Shown here one piece after another: positions 22,763-34,726 of a stretch of 64,000 bases of DNA. The position numbers and the translations under genes are program-made. Position 1 is the first letter of the stretch. Each line of letters begins with the position of its first letter. Below the pieces are notes generated by a model. It made no database searches and was not told where the DNA came from. It saw only the letters and a program-made list of their open reading frames with translations. Source of the stretch: Cylindrodendrum hubeiense (taxonomy: Eukaryota > Ascomycota > Sordariomycetes > Hypocreales > Nectriaceae); the NCBI GenBank assembly GCA_014621425.1, contig JAANBB010000001.1, forward strand, positions 558,001 to 622,000, in the 5' to 3' direction.

Positions 22763-25463
22763 TTACAGACGGTAGGGAACAGTGTACTCTCCAGGAGCCA
22801 TGTAATTCGGGACCTTCATCTCGAGGGCCTCTCCAGAGTATCCCAGGTCCTCGGCAACAAGCATCGCTGCCTTCTCACCAATCAACAGAGCAGTGGAATA
22901 TCTATGTCATTGTTAGTGTTTCATCTGACCATGGGAAGGAGTTTTACTCACGTGTTACATCCAACATTGTCGGGGCAGATACTGAGATCAGCAACCTTGA
23001 GTCCCTTGACACCGTGAACGTTCAGACGCTCGTCGAGGACACCTTCCTTAACGATGCTGTTACCGTTCCTGGGTGCCATGGAGCATGTGCCCAAGCTGTG
23101 CCACTATAATCGACGTCAGCATACAAAGACATGGTAAAAGCAGATAATAAATCTTACGGTGCTCTCCACATGGCGCTTGACCCACTCCTCGACAGCCTTG
23201 ATGTCCTTCGAGCTGTACTTCAGCTCCTCGCGTGAGTTGACCTTGTTGGAGCTGAGAATGTTGGTTCCGGCCCTGTTCTCAGCCTCGGGAAGCATGTTGG
23301 ACCAGCTTCCGTGGCCAATTCCGGCAGTTAGGTTGCCGGGAAGGGCATATTGCTTGGTGGTTTGAAGATCCATATCATGGGCTCGCGCAGGGGAGTCGTG
23401 GTCGAAGAAGGGGTGCTATTAACGGAGTCAGTTATGTAAATTTCCAGCAGGATACAATCTAAGCATACCATGTTCTCGACCTCGCCGGCATATGCGTCCA
23501 TTCGGCGTGCAGTCTCTCGTGCCTTGATGTAACCCCACACCATGGGGACCATGTCTCGCTCATCGTTCATGAAGCCAGTATCAAAGTCAGGGACTTCGTA
23601 GGGATCAGCAGACTTGATGTGGGTCGATCCTCGTGAGAAGGGATACTCCAGGAAGTTGAACATGGTAAAGAACTTGCCAGGAGGCCTGTATATCTGTCAG
23701 CATCACATTTCATGGAGGCGGCAATCCGCGGTTGGCGATGGTGGGAATCCTTACATAAGCATGTGATCACCCTAATTTTTAGGTCAGTTTCAAGTGCTAA
23801 AAGCAATGGTGGGGTAAACTCACAAACCATCCAGCAATAACACTGTAGTGCATAACTGGCTTGTCGGGCTTGTTCTCGAAATAGCTCTTCCACCCATCCT
23901 TGAAGTGGGGAGTCGGCCAGGTCTCAAACTCTCGCAATTCTTCCTGAGTCGGGCGCACCTTGACTCCTGCCTCAATTCCGTTGGTGGCAAGAGGTCCGGT
24001 TCCCTTCTGGTGCCACTCATCGAAGACCTCTGCTTGGTGTTAGTGGAGTCGGCAAAATTGGGCATTTCACATACGCTTCTGGACTGCGGGATCTCCGCGA
24101 ACAAAGTCATCAAAGCTCTCAGTCTCTGGCTTGGCTCTGTATACAGAGAAATGGAGGTAATGATCTTGGAAGTTCTTGCCTAATGGTGAATTGACGTTAG
24201 CGATGTTCTGCAAACTGTGGCTGTTTTTGAGTGTACTTACCAACACCTGGCAGGTTGACCAGGCAGTTGACGCCAGCCGCCTTGAGCGTCTCGGGGCTAC
24301 CGATACCAGAGCGCTGAAGAATCAGAGGTGAGGAGAGAGTGCCTCCAGAGACAACAATCTGCTTGCGGGCACGGAATGTGCGGGTTTGGTTTTGGCCCGG
24401 GGCAAGGGGCTTCACCGGGACACACTGAACGCCGACAGCGCGACCATTCTCAAGAATGACCTTGTCCACCTTGGTGTTGGTGGCAAGATACAAATTGTCG
24501 TGCACTGCGCGAGTGGAGTGGATGTCTAAAAAGGGTGTTAGCGGCGGCATCCGACAGCATCAAGATATGACCTACAAGCGTGTGCGGAATCGCTTCGGCG
24601 ACCGGTATCGCGGTTAATCCACTTGAGCCACTGCTCTGATCCGTGACCAGTCACGAGATCCTGGAGATCGTCGACGCGGGGAATTCCCTGTGTCTCTGTG
24701 GCTCGGAGGAAATCATCCTTGATGGGATACTGATAGTTGCCGAACGAGACCTTGATTGGGCCCTCGAATCCGTGAATATCCTTGTTGTGGCATGCTCGCT
24801 GGTATGCTATTAATTAGTTAGCTTATTGTTCAAACTTTCAACGGTGAATAAGTTGTCGAGGAATATTAGGGATACGCACTCTCATGCTTCTGCATAAGAG
24901 GAAGCAGCTCCTTAGTAGTCCATCCCTTGGCTTGGAAGTCATCATACTAAGAGTTTGTTAGCTTTTGTCGTGGTCTCCACCTCAGCTATTACTGGAATAT
25001 GTCGACTTACATCAGAGGCTGAGGCACGGGTGTACATCATGAAGTTGATGGATGAACCGCCGCCCAAAATGTTCGCGCAAGGAACCGTGACTGTGCGACC
25101 TCCCAAGTACTCAGCAGGTCGAGACTCGTAAAATGAAGCAGTCTTGGAGTCGAGTTTCATGTTGCGTGGGTAGACACCACTTCGTCCGGTTAGTATTCTC
25201 CATGACTTGGAGTCGAGACTAAGACTTACGGCCTGAAGACCCAAGGGTTGTTGAGGTTGCTTTCACCGGCCTCAATCAACAGAACCTTCAACTTCCGATC
25301 AAGGTTTGCGAGACTGGTTGAGTCAGTAAATTGGTTCAGACAGTGTGGTCTGTCCGGGCACTTACCGGCCAGCCACCACACAACCGCAGCTACCACCACC
25401 ACAGACGATGATGTCGAACTCATCGGGGAGCGAGCTCTGGAATTGAGAATATGTTGCAGCCAT
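22763..25463 (-). CDS. AOX1: Alcohol (methanol-type) oxidase, GMC flavoprotein
   Basis: Thirteen exons: 25463-25366, 25313-25230, 25179-25011, 24946-24880, 24806-24576, 24525-24241, 24179-24075, 24029-23824, 23771-23755, 23685-23469, 23415-23158, 23103-22952 and 22901-22763. They give 675 residues in one frame, the usual AOX size. The N-terminal FAD-binding motif is [18 protein letters not shown]. Family stretches include [53 protein letters not shown] and WHSLGTCSM. The last holds the catalytic His, and DNVGCNT holds the Asn that pairs with it. It should oxidise short primary alcohols to aldehydes and H2O2. The C-terminus ends PYRL, which is not a classical SKL signal, so peroxisomal targeting is uncertain. 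The exon of 17 bp (23771-23755) encodes GDHML plus two bases of the next codon and is needed to keep the frame. Confidence 0.93.
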
Positions 25464-28400
25464 GTTGACGTTTGACCCTTCAGTGACCTAAAGATGTTGA
25501 GAGTCTTGGTCTTGGGGGGTTGGAAATCTGACTCTGGAGGCTCGACCCTTAAGTATGCATCGCGATCCCTTCATCCGCCCTTGCACATTGCTATTCCGAG
25601 ATTCCAAATTCCCGAGAAACGCCCGGGAAACCAAACTTGGACGACGCAACTAGCTCAACGAGGTATCATCAGCGCCCATCACCGCATGCGAACCCCTCCT
25701 GGAGGTTGCGGGCACCAATGGCGCATGCATCCAAGCTTCGCTTCAGTCTGAAGGTAACGCTTGGTTCCATCCAAGTTGTGCGTGAGATGCTGGCTATGCT
25801 TTTGCCGGGAGGGTGTGTGACGCAGGGTTTCCCTTGGCTCTTGACGACTGGTGATTGCCAAGTGATGCGGGGAAGCTGATAGCTTGTTGTCGAGCAACTG
25901 GGAGCTATCGTAGCTGCGGAAGCTCACAGCTGCGGAAGCTCTCGACACTGGTTGGACGAGACTGAAGAGACAATTCTCTCGCCAAGTCAATGGCAACTTG
26001 TGGGGATGGCATTGGCATATGCGTGCAAAGCCCCTTTCAGACACCGTCCTTGTCAACTCGTATAACGATACCCGAGCCTAGCAGTCGTTCAATAGCTATC
26101 ATGTTGCGGATTGCAGATTGCGGACCCGCACCAGACAAGCCGTCACATGCGCCACTCCGGATAAATTTCCTGGACCCCATCAATTCCACCAGACAGGGAG
26201 TCGTCCTTGAATGATCGATCTTCCCGGGACATCCGTGGGGACATCCGTGCGGGCACTTCGCAGGCTTGGACACCGCGGATTGGGCGAGTCGCGATCAAAC
26301 AACAAACTACCGATGCAGCTGCCTGTCATCAGATTACGACCCCCATCAGAGCCAAGCCATGCTCGGTGCAACATGACCCCACAAAGCCGTCATGCTGCCG
26401 GTCCAGTAGCGGCTGCAACCCCCACACCCACGACAAGCTCCATGCACCCCAGACAGACCAACTGCATCAAGATGCGGGGAGACCAGGCCGATCCATCGAT
26501 CTTCTCCAGTCACTGCCCCCTTTTCAACCCCTCCCCGCCCCAGCCAGTATTACGAGGGGATGACGAACCGCCGTGGCTGTACAGCGTCGTATCACGAGAA
26601 TCCGTCAATTGGGAAGCGGAGTCAAAGTCGAGGCCTGCACCCGGAAATCAGCCCACAATCGGGGAGTCTGAGGCGTCTAGCTTCAAGGCCACGTTTCGAA
26701 GAAAGCCCACGAGGGCGGCAACAACGTTCGGCCCGTAAGCCCAAAGTTTGGGGGATGTCTGGTGACGGTCTAGCGGGTCTGTCCCACGCGGAAGCATCGG
26801 CAACCTTTCCAACCGATCCGTCCAGACCACCACGATGATTTCCCTATTGAGAATCCAAAGATTCAAACAGTGACCATTTTGTATTAAAAGAGCTGGATTC
26901 CAGATGTTGGCATAGCAGAGTGCCGTCTTTGGTCATGCCCATCCAGATGTCAATGCTCTCCAAACCACATGCTTTACATACGCAGATCTCGTCTGGTGGG
27001 GGTTCCAATGTATCACATCCCGCTGCAAAATTATTCGAGCGAACATTTTACTGGACAATGGACAATGAATATTCTCTTATCTATGTAGTATTGCACAATT
27101 CGTGGAGATGAGTTGCTTAGTACAGGGTAGGTCCAGGATTAAGACCACAGGTTCAGCACAACCAAGAAGCTCAGCGAGCGAGTCACTGGCTACGATGAAC
27201 ATTCCAATTATAGAACATCACGAGCTGATTCAAAATAAACCCAGTCCATCCATTTACTGATGTTGCAAGTGACGGGTTGCAAGCGGGTGACTAATCGGAA
27301 CGAGACCCATGCACGTGATGGATTAGATAAGCGGGATTCGCTGACCTAATCAGCACATACGACCATAGCTCTTAGAAAATACGGGATCCCGTCCGCTCTC
27401 CCCTAGTCAAGCTGAGAAGCGGTGGATTAGTACTCGGGTCGGTGACGACCGGGGAATCCCCACTGTTGTATGTTTTTTGTTTTATTTTTTATTTATTTTT
27501 CCAGATGTGTGATGGTGCTGTGCTTTGGTTCTCTGTGCGAGTCTCCTCGAAGGCGGAGTGAGGTAAGCCAATGACGAGCCAATTAGCATCCGGTTAGTAG
27601 CAATGGTTTTACTCTTGAATGAGTGCAGATGGACAAAACATGGATAAAAGTAAGAGATATGAACAGGTTATGACGAGCTATGCGCGCAGCAGGATACGCA
27701 TGCCCTTTAAATAATTATTGCGCTTGGTCTGAGACAGAGATAGTTATTGAAGACCCGAGGGGATAGGCTGGCTGCACAAGCCACTGTGCCGAGGGCTTCT
27801 CCGTTCATCGGATGCATTTTATGCCAACTGTTACCTGATCGAGACACAGTTCCCTGGTTTGCTACCAAGACCCGTAAAAAACGGCCATGTTTCCTCAGCT
27901 CCAAGGCGACTCTGAGACACTGCTTCCCAGCTTGTCCGTTTCTGGACTGCTCTGCAGTTGGTGACCGGCCCGCCTGCCGAAGCCGCGTACCGCGAATGGC
28001 GACAGTGTGCATCAAGCCAAGGCAGATCTTCTCCACCAGTATTGGCGGGGCGAATTAGAGGATGCGCAGCAAGACGGAATCCCCAGGTCCAAGAACGGAA
28101 CCGTCGGGTCCCCTCCGGAGGCAAAAGGACCAATAATGAGAATACGACCGTCCATGCTCGATCGAAGTGTTGGTGAGCAATCTCGGACATTGGAGGCACC
28201 GTCTCGCCCGTGAGGGGTTCTTCATGGAGGACTCCCCAAACTTCAGATAGCAGGGACGCGGCATGTTACGGCATAGCCTTTTGGGCCTTCCGTCAGCTCG
28301 TTGATACGTGATTGTCTTGCGCTTACGCTAGCTGCCCTCACTTGAACAGGCTAGCCAAAACAGTCATTGGACCGGTCACGTGCCCGGCTGAGGGAACCTG

Positions 28401-28826
28401 TTCCCCGATTAACACGGCGACCGACAATGCTGTCCCAAGCGTATCGCGGCGCCTTGTCACTTTTCAGGCAACTCAGTGTCCAATCCGCATCGTTACCAGG
28501 CAAAATATGTTGCGTCGCAGGTTTGCATCAACCTGTCTGTTCTAGAATTATTCAATAGCCTAGATGTACAATTTGAGCCGCTTGATCTCAGGCACATCGA
28601 GAGTCCGGCCGGCGCAGATGGACCCGTAGTAAGTTGCTCCGGCGCGCGCCCCGGAGGTGGATACCGGGAGCGCATCCGATATTCGCAATACATACCGAGA
28701 ATGCACCGAGAATATCGGGTCGGTACCGTTGTGCCGATGTGTAGTTCGAGTTACTATATTAATCAACGTCTAACTCACCATTATACCTTTCTGCTTCCAT
28801 ATCTTATCTCACATAAATCAAGCAAA
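25464..28826. other. Long divergent intergenic region
   Basis: Lies between the divergent alcohol oxidase and cupin genes. A GC-rich part at 26200-26860 gives overlapping open frames on both strands, which argues against any one being real. A T-rich tract lies at 27465-27500. I see no gene. Confidence 0.45.
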
Positions 28827-29549
28827 AGTAGGTCTCCTTCCTCCTTCCTCTTTGGACCAAGCTCTCTATCCAAGCCTCCAAATGAAGTCCATTGTCACTA
28901 ACCGCCTGGTTCTCTTTGTATAGTGTCTAACATCGTCCCTCTTACCATCATCAAAGGCGCCGGCAGCGAGTTCATCCCTCTTCCCCAGGGCGAGAACGCA
29001 ACCACAGCCGACTTTCACTCCATCCGAACAAAGACTACCGACTCCCCGACTCACTTGACTTCCGGATTCTACAAGATCATTGCTGGGCCTCAGCGACCCG
29101 CGTCCTACACCTTCGAGGAGACCAAGTATGTCCTCAGTGGTCAGGTTGATGTCTTGGTATGTGTCCCTCCGCAATTCGTTCAACTGTACACTCAGTGAAT
29201 TTACTCCTTTATCCCCATTCAATTGCTTTCCCAGCCCTCGATATTGAACAGCATTGACAATTGTGACTTTTATAGGACGAGGCTACCGGAATCACCCACC
29301 ACCTAGTCCCAGGAGACTTTGCTTTCTTCCACGTCGGATCCAAGGTCAAGGTTCGTCACAATAATCACTCTCTGGCGCTAATCTACCAGATTGCACTATA
29401 TCATGTGAATATAACTAACATGCGTTCTTTTCTCGTTCCAGTTCTCGACCAAGTCTGAGGGTCTTGCCTTCTACGCTGTTACTCGACCCGTTCGAACTCC
29501 CCACCCTAACCTGCAGGGCCGAGAGGAGGAGACCAAGTCCAAGTTGTAA
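28827..29549 (+). CDS. Small cupin, EutQ-like
   Basis: Exons 28827 (one coding base), 28924-29156, 29276-29350 and 29442-29549 give 138 residues. The start codon is split: A at 28827, then a 96 bp intron (GTAGGT ... CACTAAC ... TATAG), then TG. This is the only way found to give the cupin frame an ATG that reads MSNIVPLTIIKG. The core is a single cupin barrel with YKIIAGPQRPASYTFEETKY and LVPGDFAFFHVGSKVKFS, as in EutQ-type ethanolamine-utilisation cupins. Typical metal-binding histidines of motif 1 are absent, so an enzymatic role is unclear. A soluble cytosolic protein is expected. The neighbours give no pathway. Confidence 0.8.
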
Positions 29550-32001
29550 AATATCAATAAAGCGAAGGGAATGACTTATTTCAACTGTCTCAACTATAAA
29601 TTAGTAGATAGTAATATATGACGGATAATGAACATCTTTACATCTATTAGCACATTGCACAACTAGATTAGTTTAGCCAGTAGTAACATTTAGTAAATGA
29701 AGATTCACAAAAATGGGCTTAATTCATCATGCAGCCAGGAGATACTGTGTTGTGACCCGAAGGTCGTCGCGGGACTGGTGTACATTTGTCGTGCCTATCC
29801 CGTTGCTTTACGTCGGCGCCGGTGTCGGATAAATAACTTCACGGTCACGATGTGTGAGTGTCGATCTCGGTGGCACGTCCCGGAGTCCGGTCACGGGACC
29901 TGGCGGCGAAACATCGGGTGAGTTCCAAGGCACTCCAGATTCCCCGCCAAATTCCCCGTGAACTGTCCGTCAGAAGCCGAGAAGCGGGGAGTAGTACCGA
30001 AGAACCCTCGCTGTTGGATTTCTCTTGTGCCATTTGCCACAATTTCTAACGGCAGAATAACACGTCGATGCGGAGAAACCGTTTGTGATGCGCCCCAGGG
30101 TCACGTTGGGCTTTGAGGGTGCGGGTTGGGCATCAATGCGGGCGTACGCCTCAGGCAATCTAGTCTAGTTGAATATGATGACCGTGGGGGTCGTTGGGGT
30201 CGTTGATGATCTCGAGGCATGCACTTCTCTATTTAAAGTATCAGAATTGGGGTCCGATGCTACAGTACGATAGTCCTGCTAAACCCGTAAGCCTCCAAGG
30301 CACCACGGGTTGAAGTTGCAGTAGCGTTTAATCACTGAAATTATGGTGGTGAGTGGCGGACGCCATGGCGTCGCCTCAATGTATTAGTGCGCCATTCCAA
30401 CACAACAACATGCTGTGCTTAGCATGAGACTGTTACAGTGCATTCTGGAAAATCATCTGTGTAACGAGGCCGCATCTTCGTAGTTGGTGTGAAATTAATA
30501 TGAACTACTATTCGCGATAACCCCCAATCTGGCGCCCCCATCTGGCCACCCCCAACTTGGCCATCCCTGGTGTTGGCCATTGCTTCCCTCATTTTGATCA
30601 TCCTTCATCGCGCTTTAGTGTGTCAATGGCACCAATGGTAGTTCGATCGACGGATTCGTTCTCAGTGGCGTTACGGTCCAGAGTTGGAAAACGGCACTCC
30701 TTCAAGGAGCCATTGGAAAACTCTCTTGCATCTAGTCGTTGCGGTGCATCTCTGGTGTCATATTTTGAGGGTCCCACAACACGCCCAAAGACGAAATAGA
30801 AGGAAACATTTGCCAAGGTGCTCAATTGTCCATAATTGAGGTCAATGGGCAGTGGATCTTTAAACACCCATGTAGGTGTCCATGCTACCGAAGTTGTGGC
30901 TGCACCTGAGGCAGTGGTCGAGGTGACACCAGAATAGGTTCAATAGTGCAGGATGAAGTACCAACAACTCGGTTTCCTGCCTCAGCCTGGATTGGTATGA
31001 ATTGTTCTATTGGAAATGAATGTTAAATGGCACATTATGTGCCTGACTACCATCGATGCCGCGTCAGCAATCCCTTTGTCAACGTGGACTCTCTGTTGGG
31101 GTTGGACACTGGCCTCCCCGTCAACAGCCTCTTGCCTTCAATGGTGCGGCACCCAACTTTTTAAGGGTCCAGAATGAAGAGCGAGGTTTGAGTTGTGGGG
31201 ATTTGTTATTATCCAGCGTAATATTCACGATGAACGTCATGACAACCTTCTCGGTAATCCCTAGATCAACTGTAAGTTCTAGTATGCAAGGGAGCTACAT
31301 ACGATAATGTCCTATGCTATCTAGTCTCTTGGGAAATGTTCTTGAGAGATGAATGATACAATTAAGTTCATTGTTAATCCCTAATCTGGTGCATGCTCGT
31401 GGTGTTGATACACCTTGTGGCCTACATGCGGCTCAGCGCGGGTAGTTCCACTGTGGAACTTAGCGTGACATGCCGTGTGGGCATCATGACAACTCAGCCT
31501 CGCCGGGATTTCTTGACTTTGCGCAGAAAGGTTTATGTATTGGAATATTTTTATCCCAGACACCGTGAAAGCGTCAAGAGGGAAGCGCCTGGCGGAATAA
31601 TTTACACCTAGTTGGCCCAGATGGTGCGTGTGGCTTTTCCATGACCAGGTCATGGGTGCGAGCCAGAATGTGTGACTATCTCCAAGCCTCATTAAACACA
31701 GGCTGCGCACTGTCAGCTTATAGACGGCTGGGCAGCCCATTTAGGAACCAGAGATGCAACAGAATACCCAGGGTAGTGGAAGGATGGGGCAGCTGGGTTC
31801 GCTCACTGATGCAAATTTTGGCCAGCACCGCATCGACAAGGATAAGGCTGCATGCAATCCCAAGGAAGGAGCAGCCACAGCTCTACAGGAGTAGACATCA
31901 TTGACTGAGAGACATATGTTCATTCAAGCTTGTTCAAAATACTCGGCTAATTGATCAACACTTCAGAGACAAAGAAAGGTCCCGACCTCTGACCACACAC
32001 A
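29550..32001. other. Intergenic with a possible gene relic
   Basis: On the minus strand 30939-30598 is open for 114 codons and includes VFKDPLPIDLNYGQLSTLA and NVSFYFVFGRVVGP, which look protein-like. It lacks a start and convincing splice signals. Protein-like pieces in other frames occur upstream (31380-30950) separated by stops. The family is not recognised. It may be a decayed gene. The rest holds nothing identifiable. Confidence 0.3.
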
Positions 32002-33063
32002 TCATGACTCCAAAATAACACATCCGCCATTCTCCACTTCGACCAAATTTGGCTTGTTCAACTCTTCATCGCCTTCACCTCTTTCCTTTTTCTCCTCATT
32101 CAGTCCCCATTCCATCGTTCGGGCCGTGTCCAAAGTCCGTGACAGCCGCATGAAGATGCCGGAATACGCGAGAGACGAGTGATGTGATGGAAGCCAATAC
32201 TTGACACCCCCCAGTCTGCGATAGAATGCAAGCCCACCCTTAACCCCGAGTGTTGTTTGCCACCACGCTGTGTGACTCTCCTTTAGTCCGTGGAGCATAG
32301 CTAGTTTCTCTGTTTGAGGTTCCGCATCCAGAAACGCTTGCAGAGGTCCCTCGTCAAGACGGGTTCCGTGCGGTGAGTTAAAGATGGCTTCGTGAACTTC
32401 TTCTCCATTGTCATTCAAGTGACTCCAAATCATGGCTGTGCAGAAATTGAGCTCTGCATGGCCAGGTATGCGGATCGGTGTGAACCACGAAGGTACTGGA
32501 TCTCCTGGATGCAGCGCAGAGTCACGCCAGGTCTTTGATGACACGTCAAGATTTTGAATCGTCGTGATGGTCTTGAAGTGGCCCCAGGGCTTTATTACTT
32601 CGATCGCCTCCGGGGTTGCGATGACGGGAATATTCTCATGGAAGAGGCGGAGAGTTGCTTCATGAATGTGATCGGCAAAGTGGAACTGAAGGAGAATCGC
32701 ATCGATACCGCCGGTATAGTCTCCATCTGACCGCTCGTCTATCGGTTCGCTGCTTTGCGTGACGAGTGCAGCGGCAGCTTCTTCGATTTGACGAATAGCG
32801 CCCTCGATGGCCTGCGGGTCTGGGATGTTGGGCAGTTGCGGCAAAGTAATACCAATGAACCAAGACGATAATATGCTCGTCGGCCCAGCCAGCCACGGTT
32901 CAAACACAACATGGTAGAAAGTCCGTCCGGCACGTTCAGCAGATGGACGCGGCAGCGAGATGAGCCACGAGTTGTCCCCATTCAGAGACGTCAAAATCGG
33001 CCTCAAAGTCGCATTTGGCGAGGCAAAATATGCCTGAAGCGTGTCCTGTCGTGTCTTTTCCAT
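32002..33063 (-). CDS. Metallo-beta-lactamase-fold protein with degenerate metal motif
   Basis: A single exon of 353 residues with ATG at 33063. The layout resembles fungal proteins of the metallo-beta-lactamase superfamily in which a HxHxDH-type motif is followed by HETL or HEATL. Here the motif reads FHFADHIHEATL near residue 127. The first histidine of HxHxDH is replaced by Phe while the second His and DH remain. Other expected features, an N-terminal ISLPRP strand and VIATPEAIEVIKPWGHFKTI after the motif, are present. Metal binding may be weakened, so hydrolase activity is uncertain. No signal peptide is seen. The C-terminal ~30 residues are charged and probably disordered. Confidence 0.75.
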   Translation of the reverse strand: MEKTRQDTLQAYFASPNATLRPILTSLNGDNSWLISLPRPSAERAGRTFYHVVFEPWLAGPTSILSSWFIGITLPQLPNIPDPQAIEGAIRQIEEAAAALVTQSSEPIDERSDGDYTGGIDAILLQFHFADHIHEATLRLFHENIPVIATPEAIEVIKPWGHFKTITTIQNLDVSSKTWRDSALHPGDPVPSWFTPIRIPGHAELNFCTAMIWSHLNDNGEEVHEAIFNSPHGTRLDEGPLQAFLDAEPQTEKLAMLHGLKESHTAWWQTTLGVKGGLAFYRRLGGVKYWLPSHHSSLAYSGIFMRLSRTLDTARTMEWGLNEEKKERGEGDEELNKPNLVEVENGGCVILES

Positions 33064-33521
33064 AATGCAGGCTGATGTCCGCGTAGCTGCCGGGCGAACA
33101 GTGAATGATGGAGCGAGAAAGTGTCAAAAACAGCGAAAGAGGGGAGGATTAATGCAGCTTACGAAAAACACGCCGATTGGAACTCCATTCTCGTGATCAG
33201 CAGGAGCCAGGATTAATGAACTTAGGGTCTGACGTGAGCTGCCTACGTCATAGTGTTGACGCGATACCACCATCTATTTGAGATCGGCAATTACGCAATT
33301 GACAAGAACGCAGGGGTTAAATTCGGCACGTGAACAACTGGGTTTTGATTCAGTCTAATCTCTATTCTAATTTGGTCGTTGTCATCAAGTGACTCGATTT
33401 ACATCTAGTTCTTGTCAGCTGAACCGCCATTTGCCTCCTGCTTTTCATTTTCATCCATTCTCTACAGCCAGGCCTTGCACTTTCTGTCCAGCTCCCGACG
33501 CTCGTTGGAATGCAGTCTAAC
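33064..33521. other. Intergenic
   Basis: Promoter of the metallo-beta-lactamase-like gene and 3' flank of the next. Nothing else is seen. Confidence 0.5.
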
Positions 33522-33917
33522 CTAGCCGGCGTCATGAGCTCCACTGCTTAACCCGGAGTCTTCATCTAGGCCCGACTCCTTGCCTGACAAGTTGTCCCAG
33601 CTCGCTTCAGTGTCCTTTTCCGTTCTTTTCTTCGAAGAGCCTGAAGGAATAGGCTCCGAGTTTCGCTTGAGTTTGACGTTCTTCACTGTCAAGGCCCCCG
33701 TTTCAGTGATGCTGGAGTCGGATGTCAAGCTGCTCTCCATGCCCTGAGCCGTAGTGCTCCATTCGGGCTGCGACTCAACGGCTTCAATAATGGCGATGAG
33801 CTGCTGTCTGGGTGAGACCGAGACAGGGTTGGAAGTAGGCTCTGCAGCCGCGTTGTGAACCTCGGGATTCCCGTTCTGCATGGTGTCATTCCCTGCGGGC
33901 TTTCGTATATTTGCCAT
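33522..33917 (-). CDS. Small hypothetical protein, disordered
   Basis: A single open frame from ATG at 33917 (MANIRKPAGN) to TAG at 33522 gives 131 residues. An upstream in-frame TTG at 33980 is not used as start. Composition is rich in Ser, Glu, Asn and Lys, with a KKRTEKD basic patch and an SGLDEDSGLSSG tail, which suggests an unstructured and perhaps nuclear protein. No domain is recognised. It could be a chance frame, so confidence is modest. Confidence 0.45.
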   Translation of the reverse strand: MANIRKPAGNDTMQNGNPEVHNAAAEPTSNPVSVSPRQQLIAIIEAVESQPEWSTTAQGMESSLTSDSSITETGALTVKNVKLKRNSEPIPSGSSKKRTEKDTEASWDNLSGKESGLDEDSGLSSGAHDAG

Positions 33918-34726
33918 CTCGATGGTGGGTTCTGAGATCGATCGAAGGGATTCCGTCGCCAAGAGGGTTGTGTTAGTCAAGTGATGTGTGATGAAGAAGG
34001 GAAAGTTGACTCGGGGTTGCCGTAAAATTTGTTCTATTCATGTGACGATTGTTCCTTGAATGACCCTTATATGTTCCTTGTGTGCATGCTGTTCAGTTGA
34101 CATTCGTCAGTCACATTTGATCAGATCCTTTTGTTCAACCAGTTGGAACCTGTAAAAGATAAAACACTGATCTTTAGCAACAATACAGATGGCTTATCCG
34201 GGAAATAAGGCTAGTTCTTTGCATGTCAGAACATGGGTATGATGAGATATCTATGAACAACTTAAGCTAGATTATTAAACATAACAGAAGCGTGGGTTGC
34301 GTATTAGACCAGATTCAGTCACTGCTTCATCTTTGATACTGAAGACACCTTGATTATTTCAGGCATGATCACTAAATTATCTTGCACTATATTCGTTGGT
34401 TCCGTAAGGCCCATCCAGCTTTGACCGAGAACCTCAATTCAAAACATTGCCTAACAACCTTGATGCCATGGAAACATGCTAAACTGCATGGCCACAGTTC
34501 TATATCGGTCAAAACTCCACGTAATAACAAGCCAGAGCTGTTGGTTGCCATCGCTTTCGTCCAAGAGACAGTCTCTCTGAACTCTTCGCCGAATCGCACC
34601 CAAACACTAATATCGTCGATCTTTCCCACTCTTCTCTTGCCGTGGCGTGGAAACCCCAAATCTTGAGTCAGCCAGCACATTTACAACACTTCTCGTTGTA
34701 GCATCTGTGCAAACTCTCCACTGCAT
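33918..34726. other. Intergenic
   Basis: AT-rich. Short frames on both strands at 34380-34680 overlap and are not supported. Confidence 0.45.

Noticed and set aside
26211..26738. 175-codon open frame as a gene
   Set aside because: Overlapping open frames exist on both strands in a GC-rich stretch, with low-complexity translation and no domain or splice context.
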